From: Anomalospiza imberbis | Lineage: Eukaryota > Chordata > Aves > Passeriformes > Viduidae | NCBI RefSeq assembly: GCF_031753505.1 | Contig: NW_027099794.1 | Location: forward strand, 123,001-187,000 | Direction of reading: 5' to 3' | DNA: 64,000 bases | In this document: piece after piece, positions 36,601 through 47,246 of the stretch | Layout of the letters: every line of letters starts with the position of its first letter | Position numbering within the stretch: the stretch's first letter is position 1 | The notes under the pieces: generated by a model | What the model was told of the DNA's origin: nothing | The model's input: only the letters and a program-made list of their open reading frames with translations | Databases searched by the model: none | Program-made: the position numbers and the translations under genes

Positions 36601-38606
36601 CCCCCTCAGCAAGTGGCCCACAGACCCACTTCGTCGCTCTCGTGGGAATTCGGAGGCAGGACACGGCTCTGTGATGAAGCCTTGATCTCGGTCATTTGAG
36701 GGTGTCACCCGGGGAGCCTTCAGGAGCGGCCGAGGACTTGCTGTGAGTCGGGGAGCTATTGAGGAGGTGCCAGGGTCCGCTCGAGTTTCAGCAATGCCAC
36801 CTCACCTCGTCTCCTCTTCACCCAGGCAGACCCTGCCACGAGTTCGTCGGCCTCCGGGCGCGGCCGAAGCGTGGGGCCCGAGGAGCCGGGCGTTCTTAGG
36901 GGAACGGTGAGTAGCAGAATTGTTGCTTACTGGCCGCTGTGCGGCTAAGATCGTGCAGTGATGTTTGGTGTTCTTGCTTGCAGCTCAGCAAAGGGGCCCC
37001 AGGTCGGTGACTCAAGAAAACTGCCAGCGGGCGAGGCGGCCTTCCTTCGCAGCCGACGTGGATTCTCACCCCGGACGTCCGAGAGATAAGTCGGGGGCTA
37101 GGAGGCTGAGAGGGGGATGAAAGCGAGGCGCTGGGAGGGCTTTCTGAGGCAGCTTTGGAGATGGGGGTGGCCCCTTAGGCCACATAAAGGAAAAGCCTCC
37201 CAGTGCTGAAGTGCTCAGGGCAGAGCAGTGCCGGTGCACGGTGTGTCACTTGTCCGTCGTGCCTTCTGTGTCTTTTGCCTTAGTCCTTTGAGGGGCTTAT
37301 CAGAAGCCCAGGTGTCCATCTTTGCCTCTCTGATCTCATCTGTGTTCCTCGGCCCAGTGCCGATTCCTTCTTTCCTTTGACTCGGGAGCCCGGGCGGGCA
37401 TCGGCGCAGCATCCGGTCAGCTGTCTTTTGAGGTCTTGTTCTGAGCTGTTCTCGACAGCTGTGCACTGCAACCATCCGTCCTAGCAGATTAGGACGGGTA
37501 CCAATGCGAAGATCCGTAGAGCATTCTGACCCTAGGGTTCTCGGGCATCCGTCTCTGCGTTGCTTGGAATAGGTCATTCAGTTAGCATCTTCTTCCTTCC
37601 TGCAGGGTTCCCTGAGCCTTATAGGCCCGCCATCAGTCTCACCTAGGTACTCTCATTCGGCAGCCTCTGGCTCCCTGAGGGCCTTCTTTTCTCGCCCAGG
37701 GCTTTCTCCCCCCGTTGTGTCCCCTTGTTTGTCTTGTTCTGTGTCACGGGTGTCTGGGTGTTTGGCCTGGAGCTGCTCTGCCCTGCTGCATAGCCTGGTG
37801 TAGGTATATAGCGGGGCATGTCCCGGGGCCTGGAAATTTGTAATGTAGGGCGTCTTTGGACTCTAGATGGGATTTGTAGGATGTCTGGAGCTGTGAAGTT
37901 CTCCTGCAGTGCCCTGATTTTTGTCCTTACATTCTTTCAGATGCAGCCAGATGGAATCGGTGGCAGAGGGTCCCCCCGAGAAGGTGAGTCACCGTTTGTC
38001 TTTGCGGGGGAAGCGAAAATGGTGCCTCTGTGTTACAGCATTGTTCTGTGTCTTTATTTTTAGGAACTAAAGGCAGCTCTTAGCAGTCAAGGTAAGTGGG
38101 CAAGGTGAGCAGTGACCGGTGGCTGGCAGCAGTTGTTAGTGCTCAGGTCTCAATTTCTGGTGCAGCTCTTAGCCTCCATTCTTGTCTGTGTGCTCTAGGC
38201 GGGCCGCTCGTGTTACGCCGAGACCCCCTCAGCAAGTGGCCCACAGACCCACTTCGTCGCTCTCGTGGGAATTCGGAGGCAGGACACGGCTCTGTGATGA
38301 AGCCTTGATCTCGGTCATTTGAGGGTGTCACCCGGGGAGCCTTCAGGAGCGGCCGAGGACTTGCTGTGAGTCGGGGAGCTATTGAGGAGGTGCCAGGGTC
38401 CGCTCGAGTTTCAGCAATGCCACCTCACCTCGTCTCCTCTTCACCCAGGCAGACCCTGCCACGAGTTCGTCGGCCTCCGGGCGCGGCCGAAGCGTGGGGC
38501 CCGAGGAGCCGGGCGTTCTTAGGGGAACGGTGAGTAGCAGAATTGTTGCTTACTGGCCGCTGTGCGGCTAAGATCGTGCAGTGATGTTTGGTGTTCTTGC
38601 TTGCAG

Positions 38607-39905
38607 CTCAGCAAAGGGGCCCCAGGTCGGTGACTCAAGGAAACTGCCAGCGGGCGAGGCGGCCTTCCTTCGCAGCCGACGTGGATTCTCGCCCCGGACG
38701 TCCGAGAGATAAGTCGGGGGCTAGGAGGCTGAGAGGGGGATGAAAGCGAGGCGCTGGGAGGGCTTTCTGAGGCAGCTTTGGAGATGGGGGTGGCCCCTTA
38801 GGCCACATAAAGGAAAAGCCTCCCAGTGCTGAAGTGCTCAGGGCAGAGCAGTGCCGGTGCACGGTGTGTCACTTGTCCGTCGTGCCTTCTGTGTCTTTTG
38901 CCTTAGTCCTTTGAGGGGCTTATCAGAAGCCCAGGTGTCCATCTTTGCCTCTCTGATCTCATCTGTGTTCCTCGGCCCAGTGCCGATTCCTTCTTTCCTT
39001 TGACTCGGGAGCCCGGGCGGGCATCGGCGCAGCATCCGGTCAGCTGTCTTTTGAGGTCTTGTTCTGAGCTGTTCTCGACAGCTGTGCACTGCAACCATCC
39101 GTCCTAGCAGATTAGGACGGGTACCAATGCGAAGATCCGTAGAGCATTCTGACCCTAGGGTTCTCGGGCATCCGTCTCTGCGTTGCTTGGAATAGGTCAT
39201 TCAGTTAGCATCTTCTTCCTTCCTGCAGGGTTCCCTGAGCCTTATAGGCCCGCCATCAGTCTCACCTAGGTACTCTCATTCGGCAGCCTCTGGCTCCCTG
39301 AGGGCCTTCTTTTCTCGCCCAGGGTTTTCTCCCCCCGTTGTGTCCCCTTGTTTGTCTTGTTCTGTGTCACGGGTGTCTGGGTGTTTGGCCTGGAGCTGCT
39401 CTGCCCTGCTGCATAGCCTGGTGTAGGTATATAGCGGGGCATGTCCCGGGGCCTGGAAATTTGTAATGTAGGGCGTCTTTGGACTCTAGATGGGATTTGT
39501 AGGATGTCTGGAGCTGTGAAGTTCTCCTGCAGTGCCCTGATTTTTGTCCTTACATTCTTTCAGATGCAGCCAGATGGAATCGGTGGCAGAGGGTCCCCCC
39601 GAGAAGGTGAGTCACCGTTTGTCTTTGCGGGGGAAGCGAAAATGGTGCCTCTGTGTTACAGCATTGTTCTGTGTCTTTATTTTTAGGAACTAAAGGCAGC
39701 TCTTAGCAGTCAAGGTAAGTGGGCAAGGTGAGCAGTGACCGGTGGCTGGCAGCAGTTGTTAGTGCTCAGGTCTCAATTTCTGGTGCAGCTCTTAGCCTCC
39801 ATTCTTGTCTGTGTGCTCTAGGTGGGCCGCTTGTATTACGGCGATACCGCCCCGGAAATGGCCAACCGTTTTAGGTTGTCACTTTAGTGGGAATTTATAT
39901 TTTGA
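38607..39905 (+). pseudogene. Last array unit (unit 21), truncated in a diverged exon 3
   Basis: Normal up to the exon 3 acceptor at 39821, then the sequence diverges: GTGGGCCGCTTGTATTACGG against GCGGGCCGCTCGTGTTACGC. Similarity fades into C-poor DNA by about 39905 and exons 4-5 are missing. In the 56-aa frame the first four base changes of exon 3 are all synonymous (GGPLVLRR kept); the frame then changes and stops. This edge is either a decaying old unit or a chimeric junction. Confidence 0.7.
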
Positions 39906-40625
39906 AGTAAATTTTTTTTTGTTTTGATCGTGTATTTTTTGATTTTTTTTTTGGATTATTATTATGGTGGGCCTCTAGTTGGATGAATGTTTTTAAATTT
40001 TAGGTGTGATATTTTGAGGTCACTACTTTGTGGTATGGGTGGATTTTTTTGTAATTTAATAATTTACACGGGTATTTCTTGAATGTTTGTTGTAATTTTA
40101 AGTTTTGTAGTGAAAATGGAATTTGGGATAATTATGTGTAATTGTTCTTTTAAGTTTGTTATGTGGAGGAATTTTTGTATTTACCATTTGTAGTCTTTGA
40201 GGGATAAGGTTAGTTATGAAGAGGTATACTAACAAGGCATGTAGAAAATAGATTTTTAGGATTGGTGACCAATAAACATGGTGTATTTGAATGGGTGGTT
40301 TTAGTTAGTGTAACTTATGTGGTTTTTTTTTTTTTGTGTAACTATTTCTCTTGGGGGTTTTCTTGAGTATTTTAAACAAGGTTTGACACAGTTGGTAGGA
40401 CTCTCATGTGGTGTATTTTTTGTGGAAACATAATTCTACCTTCTGATTATGGAATTTATGGGACTACTTTCTTGACTACTTATCAAGTCTTTTTTAGGAG
40501 AAGTTTTTTGTTAATCTGGTTTTGAAATCAATGAAGAAAAAGAGAAAACAAAGGAGGTAGATAAGTTTTGTACTTATAGGACAGAAAGGGTTTAACATAG
40601 AAACTGCTTTGTCTAGTCTTACCCG
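39905..40625. other. C-poor flank of the array, start of X2
   Basis: T/G-rich, low-C sequence, homologous from about 39985 to 1735-2400 of X1 (shared TTTTGAGGTCACT/TAACT, TGTAGAAAATAG, GGTTTGACACAG). Relative to X1 it carries many G-to-A and C-to-T differences. No gene seen. Confidence 0.75.
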
Positions 40626-40910
40626 GGGGCTTTCCGTGCGACGGCCGGGCCGCCCATGGCAGTCAGCAGCAGGAGAGCACCAAGCTGTGCACGCTGAATG
40701 GGAGGCCGTGCCGCCCCCAGGGAGTTGAACCAATCCAAGCTGAGTCGAACTAAGCAAGAGGCAACGAGTTCAGCTGAGTCAAGCTGTGCCAAAGATGTGA
40801 ATCCAGCCGAGGTTAGCCGATAACAGCTGAATTCAGCTGAGGAGCCGAGCGCAGCATCCTGAGCAGGGCAGGGCACCGGGGTGGGCTTGGGGTGGAGTCG
40901 GCGGTCTATG

Positions 40911-41338
40911 AGGCTCCCCCTCCTGTCCCTCTCTCTACCCCTCCTTCGTCCTCCCCGTGTACCTCCTCTTCTCCCTGTCTTTCCCCCATTTCCTGCTCTT
41001 CCCAAAGCCAACCCCTTTCTCTCCCTTTTTGGCCTCCCCTCCTTTTCCCGCTACCCTTCCTTCCTTCTCCTCATATTCCTGTTCTTTGTCCCCCAGAACC
41101 TCCTCTCCCTCCCAAACCTGTCACCCCACTGCCCTCACTCCTTCCTGTCCCGTCCCTACTAGGCTCCTCCATTCTCTTCCCCTTCTCTCCCTCCTCTGTC
41201 CACCGTCCCTCTTCCCCGCTGCCGGCCTTTCCCTTCCCCTCCCGCTTTCCTCCACAGCCCGACCTCCCTCCCTACCCTTTCTCATGCCCTGCTAGCCCTT
41301 CTCTCTTCCCGTCGCCCCTTTCCTTCTTTCCCCGCAGC
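40911..41338 (+). other. Long pyrimidine tract (about 430 bp)
   Basis: Nearly all C and T on the + strand with scattered A and G, ending TTCTTTCCCCGCAG. The X1 counterpart is about 75 bp, so it has expanded or X1 has contracted. Such strand-asymmetric tracts can form triplex DNA; as a splice signal it would be unusually long. The open frames across it are low-complexity Pro/Ser/Leu and are not genes. Confidence 0.7.
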
Positions 41339-41640
41339 CAGGGGGCTCGGGGCGCCGGAGAATAAAGCCCAGAGGGCCGAGGCCCGGCGTGGCGCCCCTA
41401 GGCCCTGGCAGGAGTCCCCGCACGGGGCCGGAGGCTCTCGCGGATCCCCCCGTGCTGGCCAAACGCCGCCCGGCACTGCCAGACCCGGGGCTTTCCCGGC
41501 ATCGTGCCGAGAGCGGCCCCCGCTCTGTGCCGTGCTGTCCGTGCCGCGTCCCCGCCACTCCCTCTTTCTGCCCCTCGCCTGTGACAGCGAGGCTGGGCAG
41601 TAACTTAAACCCTTCTTGGAGCTGCCCCCCTTTCTTGTTG
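41339..41640. promoter_or_regulatory. CpG-retaining core of X2
   Basis: Starts CCAGGGGGCTCGGGGCGCC, includes AATAAA at 41361, then the stretch most similar to X1 (CCGGGGCTTTCCCGGCATCG and the CTCTGTGCCGTG segment). It differs from X1 by a 1-bp and a 9-bp deletion, so the conservation is not that of a reading frame. A regulatory core or a recent gene-conversion tract are both possible. Confidence 0.4.
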
Positions 41641-43150
41641 GGCGGAGTCCCTTTTTGGGGGGATGGACACGTGGAGAGGGATTGAAGGAAGTGCTGGGCT
41701 GCTGTCTAGGGTGGTTTGACTCATTCTGTGACTTCTCTGGGGGCCAGGAAAAGGGGGCAAAGACGTGGGGCTCTGATGTCATTTGAGGTGCTCTGTAGTG
41801 GAGGAGAAGGTGGGTGGTTAATGGGGAGGGGGGGGTGTGTCTTGCTGGGTGCTGTCCCCCAGAGGGACCCAAAGCTGCCCCAGAATGCACAGGGAGGGGT
41901 GTGTGTAGAATACTAAATCCTGTCAAGTGTTTCATTTTTATAGCTATTGCTGAAAATAGGGATTTGTCTCTAAAATCCTTTGGAAAGAAATCCAGAGCAG
42001 CCCCAGGTGTGAGCTGTGAGTATGAGGAGGGGCCGGCTCCTGCCGGGGGCTCTTTTAAGGGGGTTTGCCTCAGCTCACTTTTGCATGGAGCTGTTGAAGG
42101 AGAGAGGTTCATGAGGGGCTTCTAGGGCTGACTCATGGAAGGCCTCTGGGAGTTTGGGACAGGGCCTTGGTGATCACCTGGATATGCACTTGGATACCTC
42201 GAGCATTGTTTAAAGGAGCTATCGAGGGACAAACCTTTGTGCTGGGAACCAGCAAACAGGTGGATGTGCATGTGGATTTGTAGCAGGAACTTTTCTCCTT
42301 TCCCTTTCAAATTTTATCTTGCCAATCCATCCTCTGTGCTCCCAGAAAAAAAAAAAAAAAAAGGGGGGGGTTTAGGAGGATAAAAGAAATTCAAAGTGGG
42401 GGAAGCGACTCCTCTTTCACTATTGTCTGTGTTTGTGCTGGGAGGCATCCCCTTTCACTTGTGGTTTGTAGGGTGTTGATTGAAGGAAAATCTGCCTTTT
42501 CCAGGATGTTAGGGGTATCACAGCTGTGTCAGGGAATCCCTGGGTTCTATTCTGAATGGAAGGCGAAAAATACTGTTGTTGTATGCCGGGTTTTGATTTG
42601 AGGGTAACCCTCCTCCCCCACACTTTTTAATCATCCTAAGGGTTAATGTGAGAGGGCAGGACTGTTGTTCCTCCTTTTAAAGGGTTTGGATTGAGGTTAA
42701 AATCTCCTGTTCCTCATCATTTGTGTCCCTGAACACGAACACTGGCACTTTTCCATGTGAAACAAAGATGACCACTCCCAAGTGCTGATGTCAGTCTGCA
42801 GCATGTGCTTGGGACTGTCAGGGAAGCACAAGTCTGAGGTGGTGGCAGCTTGGGTCTGGGACACATCCAGTGCCATTCAGATTTTTAGGTGGACGCTGCC
42901 CACTCAGTGCCAGAGGTGCCTGAACGCTAGCCTTTTTCCCTGTGAACCAAGACTTGCCACTCCCGGATCCTGATATCAGTTGGCAGGACACGCTTGGGAC
43001 TATTAAGAGAGAAAAAGGCTGAGGTAGTGGCAGGTCCGGTATGGCAAAGATCCTGCACTGTTTGCATATGTTGGAAGCCGCTGCCCATGCTAGGCCTCAA
43101 GTACCTGAACCTGGCCATTTTACCTGGAAAAAAAAAAATCACCAGCCCAG

Positions 43151-44263
43151 GTTGCAGATGTCAGTTTGCAGCATGTGCTTGGGACTGTCAGGAAGCACAA
43201 ATTCAAAGTGGTGGCAGCTTGGGTCTCGGATGTATCTTGTGCTGTTTTGATTTTCAGGAGGAGGCTGCCCACTCAGGGCCACAGGCCCCTGAAGACAACT
43301 GCGGGCCCTTTTCCCTGTGAAACAAAACTCACCACCCCAGGTTCCTGATGTCAGTTTGCAGGATGCGCTCAGGACTGTCAGGGAAGCAGAAGATTGAGGT
43401 GGTGGCAGCAGCTTGTGTCCGGGACACATCCTGTGCCGTTTAGATATTTTGGAAGCGGGTGCCCACTCAGGGCCACGAATGCCGGCTCTTTTCCCTGTGA
43501 AACCAAGATCACCACCCCAGGTTGCAGATGTCAGTTTGCAGGATGCGCTTGGCAATGTCCTGGAAGCACAAATTCAAAGTGGTGGCAGCTTGGGTCTGGG
43601 ATGTATCCTGTGCTGTTTTGATTTTCAGGAGGAGGCTGCCCACTCAGGGCCACAGGCCCCTGAAGACAACTGCGGGCCCTTTTCCCTGTGAAACAAAACT
43701 CACCACCCCAGGTTCCTGATGTCAGTTTGCAGGATGCGCTCAGGACTGTCAGGGAAGCAGAAGATTGAGGTGGTGGCAGCAGCTTGTGTCCGGGACACAT
43801 CCTGTGCCGTTTAGATATTTTGGAAGCGGGTGCCCACTCAGGGCCACGAATGCCGGCTCTTTTCCCTGTGAAACCAAGATCACCACCCCAGGTTGCAGAT
43901 GTCAGTTTGCAGGATGCGCTTGGCAATGTCCTGGAAGCACAATATCAAAGTGGTGGCAGCTTGGGTCTGGGATGTATCCTGTGCTGTTTTGATTTTCAGG
44001 AGGAGGCTGCCCACTCAGGGCCACAGGCCCCTGAAGACAACTGCGGGCCCTTTTCCCTGTGAAACAAAACTCACCACCCCAGGTTCCTGATGTCAGTTTG
44101 CAGGATGCGCTCAGGACTGTCAGGGAAGCAGAAGATTGAGGTGGTGGCAGCAGCTTGTGTCCGGGACAGATCCGGTGCCGTTTAGATATTTTGGAAGCGG
44201 GTGCCCACTCAGGGCCACGAATGCCGGCTCTTTTCCCTGTGAAACCAAGATCACCACCCCAGG
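43151..44263 (+). repeat. 371-bp dimer run at left edge of the satellite core
   Basis: Two monomer types alternate (one with CTTGGCAATGTCCTGGAAGC, one with GGAAGCAGAAGATTGAGG) with a strict 371-bp period at 43522, 43893 and 44264. These are monomers 7 and 8 of the higher-order repeat, so the core grew by both dimer and octamer steps. Confidence 0.85.
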
Positions 44264-45754
44264 TTGCAGATGTCAGTTTGCAGGATGCGCTTGGCAATGT
44301 CCTGGAAGCACAATATCAAAGTGGTGGCAGCTTGGGTCTGGGATGTATCCTGTGCTGTTTTGATTTTCAGGAGGAGGCTGCCCACTCAGGGCCACAGGCC
44401 CCTGAGGAGGAGTGTGGGCCCTTTTCCCTCTGCAACAAAATTTACCACCCGAGATTCCTGATGTCAGTTTGCAGGATGCGCTCGGGACTGTCAGGGAACG
44501 AGTTTGAGATGGTGGCAGCGTGGCTCTGGAAACATCCTCTGCCATTCAGCTTTTTTGGAGGCACGTGCTTATTCAGTGCCACAGGTGCCTCAACATGAAT
44601 TCCAGCCCTTCTCCCTGGGGAAAAAAACTCGCCACCCCAGGGTCCTGATGTCAGTTGGCAGGATGCGCTTGGGACTGTCAGGGAAGCAGAAGATTGAAGT
44701 GGTGTTAACTTGGGTCTGGGAAACATCCTGCGCCATTTGGATGTTTTGGAAGCAGCCGCCCACTTAGGTTCATCATGAATGCCTGCTCTTTTCCCTGTGA
44801 AAGCAAGATCACCACCCCAGGTTGCAGATGTCAGTTTGCAGGATGCGCTCAGGACTGTCAGGGAAGCAAAATTCAAAGTGGTGGTAGCTTGGGTCTGGGA
44901 CAAATCCTTTGCTGTTTGGATTTTCAGGATTTGGCCACGCACTCAGGGCCACAGGCCCTTGAAGACAACTGCGGGCCCTTTTTCCTGTGAAACAAAAGTT
45001 GCCACACCAGGGTTCTGATCTCACTTTGCAGCATGTGCTTGGGTCTGTCAGGGAAGCACAATATCAAAGTGGTGGCAGCTTGGGTCTGGGATGTATCCTG
45101 TACTGTTTTGGATTTTCAGGAGGAGGCTGCCCACTCAGGGCCACAGGCCCCTGAAGACAACTGCGGGCCCTTTTCCCTGTGAAACAAAACTCACCACCCC
45201 AGGTTCCTGATGTCAGTTTGCAGGATGCGCTCAGGACTGTCAGGGAAGCAGAAGATTGAGGTGGTGGCAGCAGCTTGTGTCCGGGACAGATCCGGTGCCG
45301 TTTAGATATTTTGGAAGCGGGTGCCCACTCAGGGCCACGAATGCCGGCTCTTTTCCCTGTGAAACCAAGATCACCACCCCAGGTTGCAGATGTCAGTTTG
45401 CAGGATGCGCTTGGCAATGTCCTGGAAGCACAATATCAAAGTGGTGGCAGCTTGGGTCTGGGATGTATCCTGTGCTGTTTTGATTTTCAGGAGGAGGCTG
45501 CCCACTCAGGGCCACAGGCCCCTGAAGACAACTGCGGGCCCTTTTCCCTGTGAAACAAAACTCACCACCCCAGGTTCCTGATGTCAGTTTGCAGGATGCG
45601 CTCAGGACTGTCAGGGAAGCAGAAGATTGAGGTGGTGGCAGCAGCTTGTGTCCGGGACACATCCGGTGCCGTTTAGGTATTTTGGAAGCGGGTGCCCACT
45701 CAGGGCCACGAATGCCCGCTCTTTTCCCTGTGAAACCAAGATCACCACCCCAGG
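44264..45754 (+). repeat. Satellite higher-order repeat copy H1 (8 monomers)
   Basis: 1,491 bp. Monomers in order start near 44264, 44450, 44640, 44820, 45015, 45205, 45384 and 45575. Monomer 1 is marked by CCTGAGGAGGAGTGTGGGCC, 2 by GGAACGAGTTTGAGATGG, 3 by GTGGTGTTAACTTGGG, 4 by GATTTGGCCACGCACTC, 5 by GATCTCACTTTGCAGCATG, 6 and 8 by TTGGAAGCGGGTGCCC, and 7 by CTTGGCAATGTCCTGG. Confidence 0.9.
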
Positions 45755-47246
45755 TTGCAGATGTCAGTTTGCAGGATGCGCTTGGCAATGTCCTGGAAGC
45801 ACAATATCAAAGTGGTGGCAGCTTGGGTCTGGGATGTATCCTGTGCTGTTTTGATTTTCAGGAGGAGGCTGCCCACTCAGGGCCACAGGCCCCTGAGGAG
45901 GAGTGTGGGCCCTTTTCCCTCTGCAACAAAATTTACCACCCGAGATTCCTGATGTCAGTTTGCAGGATGCGCTCGGGACTGTCAGGGAACGAGTTTGAGA
46001 TGGTGGCAGCGTGGCTCTGGAAACATCCTCTGCCATTCAGCTTTTTTGGAGGCACGTGCTTATTCAGTGCCACAGGTGCCTCAACATGAATTCCAGCCCT
46101 TCTCCCTGGGGAAAAAAACTCGCCACACCAGGGTCCTGATGTCAGTTGGCAGGATGCGCTTGGGACTGTCAGGGAAGCAGAAGATTGAAGTGGTGTTAAC
46201 TTGGGTCTGGGAAACATCCTGCGCCATTTGGATGTTTTGGAAGCAGCCGCCCACTTAGGTTCATCATGAATGCCTTCTCTTTTCCCTGTGAAAGCAAGAT
46301 CACCACCCCAGGTTGCAGATGTCAGTTTGCAGGATGCGCTCGGGACTGTCAGGGAAGCAAAATTCAAAGTGGTGGTAGCTTGGGTCTGGGACAAATCCTT
46401 TGCTGTTTGGATTTTCAGGATTTGGCCACGCACTCAGGGCCACAGGCCCTTGAAGACAACTGCGGGCCCTTTTCCCTGTGAAACAAAAGTTGCCACACCA
46501 GGGTTCTGATCTCACTTTGCAGCATGTGCTTGGGTCTGTCAGGGAAGCACAATATCAAAGTGGTGGCAGCTTGGGTCTGGGATGTATCCTGTGCTGTTTT
46601 GGATTTTCAGGAGGAGGCTGCCCACTCAGGGCCACAGGCCCCTGAAGACAACTGCGGGCCCTTTTCCCTGTGAAACAAAACTCACCACCCCAGGTTCCTG
46701 ATGTCAGTTTGCAGGATGCGCTCAGGACTGTCAGGGAAGCAGAAGATTGAGGTGGTGGCAGCAGGTTGTGTCCGGGACAGATCCAGTGCCGTTTAGATAT
46801 TTTGGAAGCGGGTGCCCACTCAGGGCCACGAATGCCCGCTCTTTTCCCTGTGAAACCAAGATCACCACCCCAGGTTGCAGATGTCAGTTTGCAGGATGCG
46901 CTTGGCAATGTCCTGGAAGCACAATATCAAAGTGGTGGCAGCTTGGGTCTGGGATGTATCCTGTGCTGTTTGGGATTTTCAGGAGGAGGCTGCCCACTCA
47001 GGGCCACAGGCCCCTGAAGACAACTGCGGGCCCTTTTCCCTGTGAAACAAAACTCACCACCCCAGGTTCCTGATGTCAGTTTGCAGGATGCGCTCAGGAC
47101 TGTCAGGGAAGCAGAAGATTGAGGTGGTGGCAGCAGCTTGTGTCCGGGACAGATCCGGTGCCGTTTAGATATTTTGGAAGCGGGTGCCCACTCAGGGCCA
47201 CGAATGCCCGCTCTTTTCCCTGTGAAACCAAGATCACCACCCCAGG
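45755..47246 (+). repeat. Satellite higher-order repeat copy H2
   Basis: 1,492 bp with the same eight monomers in the same order as H1. Minor differences include CACACCAGGGTCC for CACCCCAGGGTCC before monomer 3. Confidence 0.9.

Larger units (their letters stand above)
6079..39830 (+). repeat. Young tandem array, about 20.8 units of 1.62 kb, each with candidate exons
   Basis: Twenty-one head-to-tail units. Exon-5 starts are at 6098, 7730, 9353, 10985, 12617, 14245, 15868, 17492, 19120, 20743, 22367, 23991, 25615, 27239, 28862, 30494, 32116, 33739, 35361, 36984 and 38607, spacing 1,622-1,632 bp. Length differences come from small indels: 9 bp (ATTGATGCA) before exon 1, a 6-bp insertion near GAAGATC, one extra T in GGAAATTTTG, and A2/A3 in exon 5. 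The array is permuted: it begins inside an intron just before exon 5 and ends in exon 3. Copies are nearly identical, so homogenisation is recent. The 57995-64000 array is the same unit in older form. Confidence 0.97.
39985..42725. repeat. Block X2 (older copy of X1)
   Basis: Collinear with 1735-5000 minus the 740-bp segment. It ends where the 186-bp satellite begins, so it lacks the second CpG island. The AGCCG-rich part has decayed to TpG/CpA forms, while the core at 41384-41600 is still CpG-rich and close to X1. Confidence 0.85.

Noticed and set aside
40892..41365. 157-codon Pro/Ser/Leu-rich frame over the pyrimidine tract
   Set aside because: Low-complexity by-product of C/T-rich DNA, not matched in X1.
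44155..44598. 147-codon frames spanning two satellite monomers
   Set aside because: They arise because monomer 1 has CTCTGC where others have CTGTGA. No start context, splice context or domain; satellite monomers are open in several frames on both strands.
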